A stretch of DNA of 64,000 bases from Massospora cicadina (Eukaryota; Entomophthoromycota; Entomophthoromycetes; Entomophthorales; Entomophthoraceae), in the NCBI GenBank assembly GCA_022478985.1, contig JAKSZP010009514.1:1-64000 (forward strand). Direction: 5' to 3'. The notes under the pieces are model-generated. The model worked only from the letters and a program-made list of their open reading frames with translations. It was not told the origin of the DNA and did not search any database. Below are positions 10,166-20,860 of the stretch, piece after piece (within the stretch, counting starts at the first letter, position 1; each line of letters begins with the position of its first letter). Made by a program: the position numbers and the translations under genes.

Positions 10166-11962
10166 ATGAATTTAATTACTCTGAACGAATTATGGACAGC
10201 CATTTGCGGTGCACCAAACCAAAAATGCCCAGGCCCAGATGGCATTCCATATGAGTTCTACAAAAAATATTTCAAATATATATCCCCATTGCTGCTAGCC
10301 TCACTCAACCAAAGCCTGTTGGAAATGCACCTCCTATCAGGAGGACATGAGGCCTTTACTGTCACACTCTTCAAGAAAGGGGATAAGCTTGACTTAGCCA
10401 ACTGGCGCCCCATTTCTCTAACAAACACAGACACCAAAATTTTAACCAAAATCATGGCTAACCGTTTAGGGACTGTAGCATCTGCCACCATCTCCCCAGA
10501 ACAATTTGGTTTCATCCCCAGAAGGTCGATTTGGGATAACGTGCACTTTGTGGCTAATGTGTGTCAGTGCACAGCCTCTGGGGAAATTGTATTCTTGGAC
10601 CAACAAAAGGCCTATGATAGAGTAAACTGGGAATACCTCAGGGCCTGCCTCCATCAATTCTGCTTACCCCCTCGCTTCATCAGCTGGGTGATGCTGCTCA
10701 CGGAATCTGCAACAATGGCAGTGCGTGGCCCTGGCTTCCTAACGGAACTAGTCCGCCCTCAAAGGGGCTTGCGACAAGGGAAACCCCTTAGCCCACTCTT
10801 ATACAACTTCAGCCTTGACCCACTACTTCGAAACATGAATGCCCAACTCACTGGGGTCCATGTGCCAGGCCAAGCCCCAGTCAAGATGATGGCGTTAGCA
10901 GATGACTGTGTGGTTGGAGTGTCTAATAAAGATGCACGTGCACTTGAAGCTCTCATCCAGGAGTATTCCTGGGTAAGTAACGCTGCACTGAACGCTTCCA
11001 AAACTGAAATCATCCTCCTTGGTCGGTATCAAACCTGCTGGGCCCCAGCAACCAGTGCCCAGCCCAGCCCATCTGCTCGCACATGTGCTCGCCCTCCCAG
11101 CTCACCCCATACCGCCCCACTGGTGCTCCCCTTCGTGCCACGCCCTACCATAGGGCCGGTCCGCCATCTGGGCGTGTGGATGGAGGCAGGTGGGTACGCA
11201 TCAGCAGTAATGGAGAGTCATATTCTAGACAACGTGACGAAGTGCATCACCTCCCTCAGAGCCCACCCTACTTCCCTTACTGGCAGGGTTGTTTTAGCCA
11301 ACTCTATGTTCCTTTCCAAAGTCTGGTTTGGAGCCCACGCCATCCCCTTCTCCCCAAGCTTTTTCAAATCCTTGTATGCCCTGCTGCAAGGATGGCTTTG
11401 GTCAGGCCGCCCACCACCAGTATGGCTAGAGGTCATGTTTGGCCCTCATCATCAGGGTGGCATGGGCCTGCTTGACTTCAAAGCCCATGCTGCCAAGATC
11501 CTGGGCACCTGGATTGCAGCTGTCACCGCCCCTACGCTCCCCTCCCAACACTGGTCCCGCGTAGCCCGCTCCAACTTCTCCCACGCCTTGGGCCTCAACA
11601 ATCCATTGAACCCTCACTCCCTGATGAAATACCTGGCTTCACACCCATCGGCCACAGGTCCTCACGGGACTAAAACCCACTACAAACGAATCCTCCTCTT
11701 CATGCGGAGCGCTGAGTGGAGAATTTGTATTAGAGGACACACAGCCCAGAGAGGCCGCCCCTCTCCTCAGTTCACACAAGAGGTACAGGGGCTAACCATC
11801 CAAGATGGCGTGATCCCCACACGTCCCCATGTCCTATCCAGGGTGGACTACCTGGACATGATGGACATCCTTTACTCCATTAAGACCCAAAAAACTATCT
11901 GGAAAACGCACACCATCCTCTGTTGCAGCCTAAAATACATTCCCATGTGTGGCACTGCCTGA
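10166..11962 (+). pseudogene. LINE-1 ORF2 reverse transcriptase
   Basis: A long open stretch of 598 codons. Motifs in order: CPGPDGIPYEFYKKYF (finger), LANWRPISLTNTDTKILTK, FLDQQKAYDRVNWEYL (motif A, catalytic Asp), GLRQGKPLSPLLYNF (motif B; LINE-2 has GDPLSP), MALADDCVVG (motif C, catalytic DD intact with Leu where LINE-2 has Phe). Thumb and connection motifs follow (FKSLYALLQGWLWSG, GGMGLLDFKAHAAK). It copies LINE RNA at the nicked target. The frame breaks at about 11930; the C-terminal finger continues in another frame. Confidence 0.88.
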
Positions 11963-12347
11963 GGCGGGTGTACCGTACAGCTGAGCGCTCTAACGCTTTA
12001 CACTCATCCTGCGTCATGTGTGGCCAGTATGGAACGCTGTTCCACCGTCTGGAGAAGTGTCCTACCTCTAAAGTGATATGGCGCGAAGTTCAACGTCTTC
12101 TGGGCCAGGATCAAGCACATCCCTTCAGTCTGTCAAGAGATATGTTTGCTTTATCAATGGCCTCCCCCTTCCACCCTCCCTCTGTGCTCTGGTGGTTGCA
12201 ATCGCCATGTGGACTATCCACACGATTGTCTTGGATGCCATCGCTGGATCCATCCCCACCCTCCCAGAAGCTGTCCACAGATTCCGGTCTCATTTGGTGG
12301 ACCACTTTCAGGCGTGGATGTTTGGATACCTCCCACCGCGTTGCTGA
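11923..12347 (+). pseudogene. LINE-1 ORF2 C-terminal zinc finger and tail
   Basis: The frame from 11923 carries SSCVMCGQYGTLFHRLEKCP (CX2C...HX4C), the zinc finger found after many plant and fungal LINE reverse transcriptases. The true C-terminus then lies in the next frame from 12078 (LVVAIAMWTIHTIVLDAIAG, ending YLPPRC at 12347). LINE-3 has the counterpart AIWTIHNSFLRAA in an unbroken frame, so a frameshift separates finger and tail here. The same shift exists in LINE-2. Confidence 0.78.
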
Positions 12348-12592
12348 CAGCTGGTCTTCTCCTGGTTCCCAGTTTGGTTCATCAAATCAGACCCTTTCCT
12401 CAACACATGTTCAATTGTGGCTACGGTCCCTTCACACGTTCCCTCCCCCTCCCCATAAGTGGCGTTCCCGCCGGCAACAAGAGATAGCATCGCTTCTCTG
12501 GGGTGCCTTCCCTGTTACTAAGTTTTATCTCTTTTGGGTCAAATTCGGAAGTGTCCATCCCATGGTCAGCCTTCCTCGCAATAAATTTAAAA

Positions 12593-12612
12593 TATATGGT
12601 TGAAGGAACTTT
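12593..12612. repeat. Right target-site duplication of LINE-1 (20 bp)
   Basis: Exact repeat of 7234-7253, directly after the A-rich LINE-1 tail. Element E integrase sequence resumes after it. Confidence 0.92.
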
Positions 12613-13782
12613 GTGTGCACCCAATTTATAATACGGCTGCCTGCAGGATCCTTGATAGTATAAGTGTTGACTCCCGTTGTCTCTATTATCTTGAACAGCC
12701 CAATCCAAATATTAGCTAGTTTATGCTTCTGGCAAAACCCATGCTGATTGTGGAATAACACCATATCCCCATCTTTGAACTGCATTAAAATACTCCGCCG
12801 TGCTTGGTCTGCAGCCTGGATTTTGATTTTCTTGGCGAGGCTGAACAAGTATGCTTCAGTTTGTAACTTAATCAGCGTGTTTGTAAGGGTGGTCAAATAT
12901 CACTGCAGATCCACTCCGCCGGTGTCCTCAATACAGGCAATTAGCAGCGCAGGCAGAGAAGAATGCCGCCCATAAAGCAATTGAAAGGGGATTTCTTCCT
13001 GTGGCTTAATGATAGCTTATGTTGTAGGCGAATACTGTGGTAGAAGGAAGGGTACTCCAGTCAGAGGGTCTATCCATAACCAGTTTCTGTAGTATATTTA
13101 CCAGAGTCACATTAACTCGCTCAACCATTTCGTTAGACTCAGGGTGATATGAGGTTGTTGGGACCCCACAAATGGCCATTAATTAGTTGAGCTTGGGTAT
13201 AATGTGGGATGTGAAGTTGGTTCCATTGTCAGTAAGGATGAACTATGGGCAGCCAAGCCGCTGTATGATACATTCCATTACAAACTTAGCCACAGTAACT
13301 GCCTCCAGATCCCGAATGGCACACGCCTCCACCCACCTCATCAAATGGTCAATTGCCACCAGGATATACTTAGACCAATTTGCTCCAGTTGGCAGGGGGC
13401 CCACAACATTGATAGAGATGGTGTGCCAAGCAAAGTGAGGTTTTACCAACTTGTATGAAGTCTTCTGATGAAACGGCTTCTCCACCTGGCACTGGTGGCA
13501 GCAAGACAGGGTCTTGAGCACGTCATATTGCATGCTTTCCCAATAATACCTTGGTCTTAACAATTCAAGAGTTTTCTGAACTCCGCCATGGCCAACTGCT
13601 TGATGTGCACTCACAATAATATTTGCGCAATTAGAAGGCTTAGGTATATTCACGGTAATGTCCCCTATACACTTATACAATTCTCCATTTCTTAGGAACG
13701 TATTGGTCCTGAGTTCATCTAGTAACTTGATTACTTGAGGCAGTTCATCTTCATATCTTCCGCTGAGAATTTTATCAAACAT
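12613..13782 (-). pseudogene. Element E integrase
   Basis: Zinc-binding N-terminus: HQAVGHGGVQKTLELL then CCHQCQ (HHCC). The core begins WHTISINVVGPLPTG, where the first catalytic Asp is replaced by Asn; element F has SLDVVGPL here. The second Asp (ILTDNGTNFTSHI, near 13230) and the Glu (MVERVNVTLVNILQ, near 13120) are present. The C-terminal end reads VHTKFLQPY near 12640. Integrase inserts the cDNA into the chromosome. The first frame is open to 13243, then shifts. LINE-1 lies just downstream. Confidence 0.83.
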
Positions 13783-14272
13783 TATATCGCTTAGGTCTGC
13801 TGTAACTGCAATTGTTGGAAATCTTGATAAGCAATCAGTATTTTGGTGTTTGGTTCCCAGTCAATATAAAATCTTAAAGTCATAAGCCTGCATTTTAAGA
13901 GCCCATTGTGCTAGCCGCCCTTCAGGCTCCTTTAAATTCTGCAACCAATGCAACAATGCATGATCCATCATGACTTTGATTTTTACTCCATGTAGGTAAA
14001 CTCAAAACTGTTTATATGCATAGATCACCACTAATCATTCTCACTCAGTTACAGTGTAATTGCGTTCATGACAATTCAGGCTGCGACTACAGTATGCCAC
14101 AGGGTGCTCTTCTCCATCATCGTCCTTCTGAGACAGGACTGCCCCAACAGCAGAAAGGGACGCATCTGTTTGCACTATAAATTCCTTATCAAAATTAGGA
14201 TAGCGCAACACCGACGCACTGACTAACGCCGTTCAAAGTGTATCAAAGGCGCATTGATGTCGTTCCATCCAT
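13783..14272 (-). pseudogene. Element E RNase H domain
   Basis: Pieces in shifting frames: VSASVLRYPNFDKEFIVQTD, LSAVGAVLSQKDDDGEEHPV and AYCSRSLNCHERNY, then ALLHWLQNLKEPEGRLAQWA and KHQNTDCLSRFP. This is the complete run of Gypsy RNase H motifs, including the catalytic TDAS-like start. Element D has the same domain at 33055-32581. Stops and frameshifts abolish it. Confidence 0.78.
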
Positions 14273-15339
14273 TCAAACATTGCATATTTCTTCAATAACT
14301 CGAACTAGCGAACCTCTGATGTAACTGAAATTGGATATGAATTGGCAGTAGTAACCCACCATTCCCAGAAACAGCTGAATGTCCTGCTTATTAGCGGGTT
14401 TAGTCATCCTCTGAATAACTTCTACCCTGGCTGGTTGAGGTCTTAGCCCAGTTGCATCCACCACAAACCCAAGATACTCAAGCTGATCCTTGAAGAAGTG
14501 GCATTTGCGAGACTTGATTTTGATATTGGTCTCAGCCAGTTGGCAAAATACCTCTTCCAAGTGAGTGAGATGCTCAGTAAATGTGCGAGAGAAAACATTG
14601 ATATCATTGAGGTATACAAGAATGCATGACAGCTTCAGATCACTCAGTATGGTATCCATCGCTTGTTGAAATGTAGCTGGGGAGTTACATAGCCCTTACA
14701 GCATCCGAGTTGGTTGTAAAAGCCCTTTTGAGGTGATTATCACGCATTTTACTTGCTCCTCCCTAGGCAACTCAATTTGCCAATACCCTGATATTAAATC
14801 CATCGCTGAGAAGTAGCGGGCTCCGCCAAGCTGATCTAGTGCATCATCAATCTGTGGCAGAGGGTATGAATCTTTTTTGGTGATGCTATTGAGCTTCCTG
14901 TAGTCAATTACTACATGGTTAGTGCCATCCTTCTTTTTTACAATTAAAACAGGTGACGCCCATGGGCTCTTGGACGGTTCAATCATTCCCTGCTCCAACA
15001 GTTTTTCAATTTTCTCGGTGACAACTTCTTCAACTGCCCATGATCGATGGATTGGTTGAGACCTGAGGGGAAGATGGTCCCCAGTATCAAGTCGATGAAC
15101 AACCCCCAAGTGCACCCCAAATCATGATCGTTGACTGCAAAGATCTCTTTATACTTTTGGAACAGCACTTCAGCCCGCTCTTTCTGATCTTCTGATAACC
15201 CTGATAAATTTTCCCTTGGTATAACCACCATTGCGCCAAGAGACGGTTTGATGGGCAAACCAAATTCATCCAGAGAACTGAACTCATGAACCTGTTTAAT
15301 CTCTTTTGCCAAATTCAGATGTAAATATGCTATAATCAA
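14273..15339 (-). pseudogene. Element E reverse transcriptase
   Basis: Upstream: LGVVHRLDTGDHLP, LLEQGMIEPSKSPWASPVLI, KKDGTNHVVIDYRKLNSIT. Motif A region: RYFSAMDLISGYWQIEL. The active-site box reads VYLNDINVFSRTF (first Asp of YxDD is Asn). Then KCHFFKDQLEYLGFVVDATG and FLGMVGYYCQFI. This is the branch of Gypsy reverse transcriptases with GYWQ after motif A, as in D and F. A frame break separates 15115-14696 from 14659-14273. Confidence 0.87.
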
Positions 15340-15405
15340 ATGCCAGCGGATTCAAATGGGACTGTTCTGAAGATTTGCTAGCAATACTTTGATTTCCCCA
15401 TGGCC

Positions 15406-16410
15406 TTATAAAATGATGCTGGGAGCCACATGGGGCTCAAACCGCGATTGATGATAAGGCCCAATGATCTCCTCATAGAACCCCGCTAGCACTTCCACCT
15501 CTAGCTCAGTGTCGATTGTTACTTGATGTCCAGAGGGAATAGATATAGCTCCAGCTGCTCTAAGCGGTAACCCCTGATATTCATATAACTGATGGGGAAG
15601 GGCCCAAGTTTTCCCTTTTAATCGATGATAGCGCGCTGGGATCACCCCATCGCTGTAGGCAAGGTTGATTTGTCCCATGTGCGTTGAACTCTTTGATGCT
15701 CTATGAGAGGAGAAATATATAGGAATTGCTGCCCCGCAATGTCTAGGGTCTCTTCCATCATGTCCATTATAGCCCCATAGTGTCACATAAATGCATTTCC
15801 GATCAGTAAATCATAGTTACTGTTTGACAATACCACCGCTGGAGCCATCACAACAATTAGATCCAAATTGCAATGGAAGAGCGCTATATGCTCCCTCAGA
15901 AGTGGAGGTTTCAGCTCCCGCGGTCCCATACACCACTCGGTGGTCTATGTCAGGTTTTAAGAACAACTTCGCCACCAATTTAGTGGAGACAATTTTAACA
16001 GGTGCACATGTATCGATGGTAGCCCATACCTGAGTTTTGGCTATCACAATGTCGCAGTAAGTGCATTCTGTGTAGGATGCATCTAAACTATTCACCTTAT
16101 GTACACTTATAGATTCAGGTTTTCCCAAAAAACTCAAAATACTCACACCAATTTTAGGGTATTTGTTTATGATAGTGTCCACTGGGAGGGCGACATTTAT
16201 TCCTCTTAATGACAGGGCATCTGCGACCAGATCTAGCTGGTCTAATAGATTTTGGTCGAACATTTGACAAGAATAAAGCTTTGATTGATTCAGAGAGTTT
16301 CTGTCCGCCATTTCTTCAACGTGTGCTTGGGTCAGCACATTTACTTTCCCAACTGGTGGGTGGTAGAGGAAAGTATCATCATACTTCAAAGCTTCAGCTA
16401 TTTTTAACAC
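15406..16410 (-). pseudogene. Element E aspartic protease region
   Basis: The frame 16410-15817 contains VWATIDTCAPVKIVSTKLVA, the protease active site with DTCA in place of the usual D-T/S-G-A, then VVYGTAGAETSTSEGAYSAL. The next frame (15786-15406) carries DGVIPARYHRLKGKTWALPH and a spacer toward reverse transcriptase. The protease cleaves the Gag-Pol polyprotein. Element D has the same region with DIGTPVNIVSTKL. A stop at about 15817-15786 separates the two frames. Confidence 0.72.
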
Positions 16411-16479
16411 GGTGGACTCAGGTGAGACATGTAAGTTTGAGGTATCGGCAGTAGAGAGTCCCTTCTCTATTCAGCTCAG

Positions 16480-17530
16480 ACTTTTCCCTGATAGCCCTGC
16501 TCTCGTTGTAAGGGAGTGATCCTTTGGTTAGGACACCATCATCCCATATGCCCTTTACATCCACAATTAAAACAACTTACTCCATAAGACCTACGGTCAT
16601 GTTTAAGATAAGGTGGTACATATGGCATATGATTTTGAAGAGGTTCAACATGACCAGACCCCCCACAGTATAATGACTACCCCCTTGCAGCGTTGTTAGG
16701 CCCAGACCAGTATTGGGTTTGATATTGATCAGCAATCGAGGAACGTCCATTGTACTGAGAAGAGTATCCTGATGGAATTTCCCTTGCCCAGTTATCTCTT
16801 CTCACATAATTAGGGCGAACAACTGTGACAGCGCGGATCTGCTTGGTATTGGGTGGTGTAAAATTAGCAGATAATCGACGTACAAGCTGAACAAGTTTAA
16901 GGAGAGGTACATCCAGTTCTAACAACGGGGCTATGACATTGTAAAGCACAGGGTATGGCTTCACCGCTGAGTCCATAGCTATACACACATCAAATTTGGA
17001 TTGAATGCCTTCTCCAATCAGCACATGTGCTTCTATAGTAAATCGGTCATCAAATGCAGTGAGGGTCTCATTCCGCTGAAACCCAATGGTCAAGAGCTCA
17101 GCCATTCGCTGCAACATTTTTGCAGTTACGCCAAACAGTCGCAGCACAGTCTCCTTAACTTTATGGTATGAAATGGAACTAGCTGGGAGGTAACAGATGA
17201 CTTGATCCGCACTTCCAACTTCCAAAGAGGAGAGTAACAGCTTTGCCCTTTGTCAATCTGAAGTTCCCTCCATCACAAACTCAAATCAGCGAAGGAACCC
17301 ATGAATATTTCCTTCATGATTGAATGGCAGCAACTTGTCACTGTAAACTCTTTGAAGCAACTCATCTTGATTTTGATCACCATATCTAACGCAAGTTTCA
17401 ACTCCTTGTAGGGCCCAGGGCCATTGTTTAGTGCAGATTTCGTATGGAAACAACCAGAATACAACATAGTCGCCGGTTGAATTTTCATATTTTTGTTATT
17501 AGTCAATGGGCCCCCTTTAGTGAGCACCAC
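16480..17530 (-). pseudogene. Element E gag with zinc knuckle
   Basis: The capsid-like frame (17225-16677) contains MLQRMAELLTIGFQRNETLT and AFDDRFTIEAHVLIGEGIQ. Downstream the minus strand gives SCFNCGCKGHMG, a stop, then WCPNQR, a CX2CX4HX4C nucleocapsid knuckle with one nonsense codon (about 16530-16580). Gag forms the particle and binds element RNA. An upstream frame (17530-17273) holds the N-terminal part starting near the LTR. Element D gag is closely similar. Confidence 0.75.
17512..17529 (-). promoter_or_regulatory. Primer-binding site of element E
   Basis: Coding strand TGGTGCTCACTAAAGGGG starts one base after the 5' LTR. A TGG start pairs with the CCA end of a tRNA. D has TGGTGCTCACTACAGG and F has TGGCGCTCACTACAGGG in the same place. 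I cannot name the tRNA. Confidence 0.7.
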
Positions 17531-18154
17531 TGTTGAATCTCGGCAATTCAGTAAGTATCTGCTAAAGGGTTTTTTATACAGGATTTCCCAATTGAACTAT
17601 TTAGAACGGTCAATATGATGATCGCTGGTTCCTTGATACATATTTAACCACTTAAATTTAATAATAAACACAGGAGCAAGTTCCCAATTACTTCTTTATT
17701 AAAAGAATAAATATTCAGTGGATCCTTCCTTTGTCCGCTCTCTTCCTCTCTCTTCTTTCTTCACTTAATCCAAGACAAGACCTCCAGTCTCCTTGTTTCA
17801 CTGATATCTCAGCAGCCTCTGCCAGTACCAACTCTTCCGCTTAGTTTATTCATGTCGCCATCTTTTCATTGGTTTCAGAATATTATTCTTTAATTATCTA
17901 TCACCTTGATTTGAGGTGATTTAAAACCCTTTCGTCATATTTCAACATTGCCTCATCTTTCTATTTTGAAGACAACCCAAGAAACCCATTATGACCCATT
18001 ATGACCCATTATCGCCTTATCCTAAATTGACCAATCACTTATAGCTCTGAATTATCCTTGGCGGATTCTGCTCATTGATCCTTCAGCAGAATTCCTCCAC
18101 TGATCCTCATGGTCTTAATAGTGGCTTGTCGTCCAGTCATATAAATTCTCAACA
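17531..18154 (-). repeat. 5' LTR of element E
   Basis: 624 bp, pair of 5216-5829. TSD CCAAC follows at 18155-18159. Differences from its partner are scattered substitutions and small indels, so the insertion is not recent. Confidence 0.88.
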
Positions 18155-18602
18155 CCAACGTTGCTTCATAGGGATAAAACTCTGTGGACTCGTGGGTCCC
18201 ATTATTATAAGCAAATTGAGTGAAAGGAAGATCATTGGCCCAGGTGTCTTGCGCAGCTGCAGCATAGCAACGCAGGTACTGTTCAAGGACTTGGTTAACA
18301 CGCTTGGTCTGCCCATCAGACTGGGGATGGTATGCAGTGGAGTGACAGGGGGATATTTTTAGGATCAAGAGGAGTTCACTCCAAAAGTGTGCGGTGAACT
18401 GTGTGCCACAGTCACTGATGATCTCCTGGGGGAGACCAAACATCAAAAACACATGGCGTATGAAAAGGCGGGTGGTTTCTTCCAACATAATCATGGAATT
18501 AAAAGGTATAAAGAGGGAAAATTTTGTGAAGCGATCCACCACCACCATCACTGCTGTGAACCCGTTAGAGCTTGGAAGTTTAACAATAAAGTCCACAGAC
18601 AC
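18155..18602 (-). pseudogene. Element G integrase catalytic core
   Basis: Open frame with SVDFIVKLPSSNGFTAVMVV (first catalytic Asp), LPQEIISDCGTQFTAHFW (second Asp) and AYHPQSDGQTKRVNQVLEQY. Gypsy integrases normally read GQTERVNQ, so the catalytic Glu appears changed to Lys. It ends EFYPYEATLV at element E and continues at 5215 with VYSSFSVGPCLRP. Confidence 0.87.
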
Positions 18603-19048
18603 TGATGTCCATGGGCCCTCCGCCTGCTATAAGGGGTGCAAAAGGCCATTTTTACTGGAGCGGTCTGACTTACCCTGGCACAAGTAATGCAATTGGTGAT
18701 CCAGACCGGAACTTCCTTTGTCAAACCTGCCCAATTGTAGGTTCACTTGATCAAGCTGATGCATTTCTTATTGTCAGGATGGCCTACCATGGGGGATCAT
18801 GATGTGCGCAGAATACCTCCATTCAGAAGGAAGGGGGAACCCAGATGTGAGACCAAAAATAAATGAGTCCCTCCTCCAAAGAGTATAGGAGTGTTTATGA
18901 CTTGGGTGGGCCAACTTCTCAACCAACTCCACACCCTCTGGGCAGGCCACTTGACTGGCTAAGACCTGAGCCACTAGTGGGGCATTGGGAGCCAAAGTGA
19001 CAGATGAAATGACAGGGGGGACAATTGACATGATTTGGGCGGGAGGAA
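18603..19048 (-). pseudogene. Element G region between RNase H and integrase core (decayed integrase N-terminus)
   Basis: Stops in all frames. Fragments such as PLVAQVLASQVACPEGVELV (minus frame 19082-18774) lie where the integrase zinc-binding domain should be, but I cannot see a complete HHCC. Placed by position between the two recognised domains. Confidence 0.55.
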
Positions 19049-19677
19049 TCACGGTAACAAGATCCACTTCCAGTTGGTCCAAGGAACAGTGGGCGGGCTG
19101 CAGCTTAGAAAATTGGGAAGTATGTTGAGCGCACCTTTTACAAATTCATATTTAAAATTAAAATTAGACAGTTCCCAATAGGTTTGGGCTTGCCAATGCG
19201 CCAATTTTTGGGGCTTATAAAAGTACAAAAGGGCCTGGTGATCCATGCGGACTGTTAATTCATGTTGAGCATCCTGTAACAGGTACCGCTAATAAGTTAA
19301 TGCCCATGCAACAGCTGCCAATTTCTTGTCATAAATGGCCTAAGACTGCTATGTGGAGGTGAACTCTGGGAAAAATAGGCAACTGGATGTTCCAAACCAT
19401 CATGCTCCTGGGGCAACGCTGCTACTGAAAAGGTGTCACATGCAACAACATATGGCTTGGTGGGATCAGCATGCTTCAAAATGGGTGGGGACACAAACAC
19501 CTCTTTAATTGATTCAAATGTCTGTTGGCATTTGGGCGTCCAGCAAAATGGTACATTTTTCCTGTAAGGGGATGGAGTGGGGCAGCCAGCTGGGAAAGTG
19601 CCGGGGAAATTTTTTTTTAGAAAATGATAATTCCCAAGAAACTCCAAAGTTGTTTCTAGGTAGTCAGGGTTGGCCAT
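19049..19677 (-). pseudogene. Element G RNase H domain
   Basis: VPFCWTPKCQQTFESIKEVF opens the domain, followed by KPYVVACDTFSVAALPQEHD and HPVAYFSQS. After a frame change, MDHQALLYFYKPQKLAHWQA and KYEFVKGALNILPNFLS complete it. The catalytic start expected as CDAS is CDTF here. Homologous to C at 313-1. Confidence 0.8.
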
Positions 19678-20522
19678 TCTCGGATCACATCTAACTTATT
19701 GGGAGGGATTGTGTAACCATCTTTAAGGATGAGGTTCTCAAGGAAGGTAACCTCCTCCTTATAAAACTCACACTTGGAAGGCTTGACAAACAAGCCTGCC
19801 TTGTGCAAGGCGGCCACAACTGCTTCCAAGTCAGTAGCATGTTGTTCTGGAGTCGGGGAGTGGACTAGAATATCATCAATGTATGTAACTGCACAGGTAA
19901 ACCAGAGGTCACCCAGTACATTGTCGATCATACATTAGAATGTTGCGGGAGAATTCTTCAGCCCAAAAGGCATTACACGGAATTAGAAAAAGCCGCGCTT
20001 CATCCAGATCACTTTTAACCATTCTTGCCCTTTCATTACCCAAATTTGGTTAAAAGCGTTCACCAGATTCAGCTTAGAGAACACACGGGATTTAGCGATA
20101 GCCTAGCTGATTGTCTGCTCCAGAGGCAAGGGGTAGGGATTAGAAACTGTTATTTTGTTTAAGTGGCCGTAATCTACGCAGGGATGGAGAGAACCATCCG
20201 CTTTTTTGGTGAAGATGATGGGGGAGGCAATGGACGAGGTCTCCTTGAACAACCAACCTTTTTTCAGCATATCTTCCAACCAGATGTTGTGTACAATTTC
20301 TTCCTCCGCTTCACGGGGATACAACTGACAGCTGATGTTCACCAACTCCACGGTCGTTTAAAATCCACAGTCAAACCTGGTGTGGGGAGGCAGATGATCC
20401 ACCTTTTCCGAGTCAAAGATACTTCAATAGTGCATTAAACTCTTTGTAAAATTGGCTGGTATGCCCGCAGAAGTAACAAGGGAAGTGATAGAACTGCGTC
20501 CTTGTGTTTTTAAGGGTGTCAA
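19678..20522 (-). pseudogene. Element G reverse transcriptase
   Basis: IASPIIFTKKADGSLHPCVD and YGHLNKITVSNPYPLP (20351-20103) begin the domain. After a stop, FSKLNLVNAFNQIWV follows, where motif A normally has VDL and so the catalytic Asp appears to be Asn, then FRVMPFGLKNSPATF. The active-site box VTYIDDILVHSPTPEQHATD is intact YIDD. KPSKCEFYKEEVTFLEN closes it. Several stops. Of the same branch as C. Confidence 0.85.
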
Positions 20523-20860
20523 TCAGAGGGAATTCACCTCCAGTTGATCATTGGTAAATGACAACATATTAGACTCCAAGTGACTCTTGACGTGTTGTTG
20601 GTTCCACCATCCCACACCTAAGATCACCGGAAACACCAAGTTTGGCATAGCAGAAAAACGATCACAGAAGCTAAATTGGTGGATTGAAAAAGGTACTGGA
20701 CAATGGACAACATAAGAGGTCTGGGAGGAAGATGAGGCCACCATCACTGAGGGGCCCACATCCATTTCCAGTTCTAATTGTTGGGCCAACTTGACACTCA
20801 TGAAGTTCCCTGCGGCTCCAGTATCCACCAGGCCTCAAAGGATACTTGATGCGAGCTGAC
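20523..20860 (-). pseudogene. Element G aspartic protease
   Basis: MDTGAAGNFMSVKLAQQLEL carries an intact DTGA active site, and LVFPVILGVGWWNQQHV shows the expected hydrophobic-hydrophobic-Gly motif before W. About 100 codons open. It processes Gag-Pol. C has FLDMGAVGNFIDLSVARSLD at the same point, so DTGA became DMGA there. Confidence 0.82.

Larger units (their letters stand above)
7254..12592 (+). mobile_element. LINE-1: near full-length non-LTR retrotransposon, innermost layer of the nest
   Basis: 5.34 kb plus-strand LINE inside element E, flanked by an exact 20 bp TSD. It has a 5' leader with repeated monomers, ORF1 with a CCHC zinc knuckle, and ORF2 with endonuclease, reverse transcriptase and a C-terminal zinc finger, ending in AATAAATTTAAAA. 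LINE-2 (24540-29815) is a second copy of the same family and aligns along its whole length. No RNase H domain is seen. Several frameshifts make this copy dead. Confidence 0.9.
5216..18154 (-). mobile_element. Element E: Ty3/Gypsy retrotransposon with 0.62 kb LTRs, interrupted by LINE-1
   Basis: TSD CCAAC at 5211-5215 and 18155-18159. LTRs at 5216-5829 (614 bp) and 17531-18154 (624 bp), TGTTGAATCT to TCTCAACA on the plus strand. Coding order on minus: PBS 17529, gag with zinc knuckle, protease, reverse transcriptase, RNase H, integrase, polypurine tract. LINE-1 sits in the integrase 3' region, and an additional unexplained 1.36 kb segment sits at 5864-7222. No chromodomain is seen. Sister of element D. 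Frameshifts in most domains. Confidence 0.9.
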
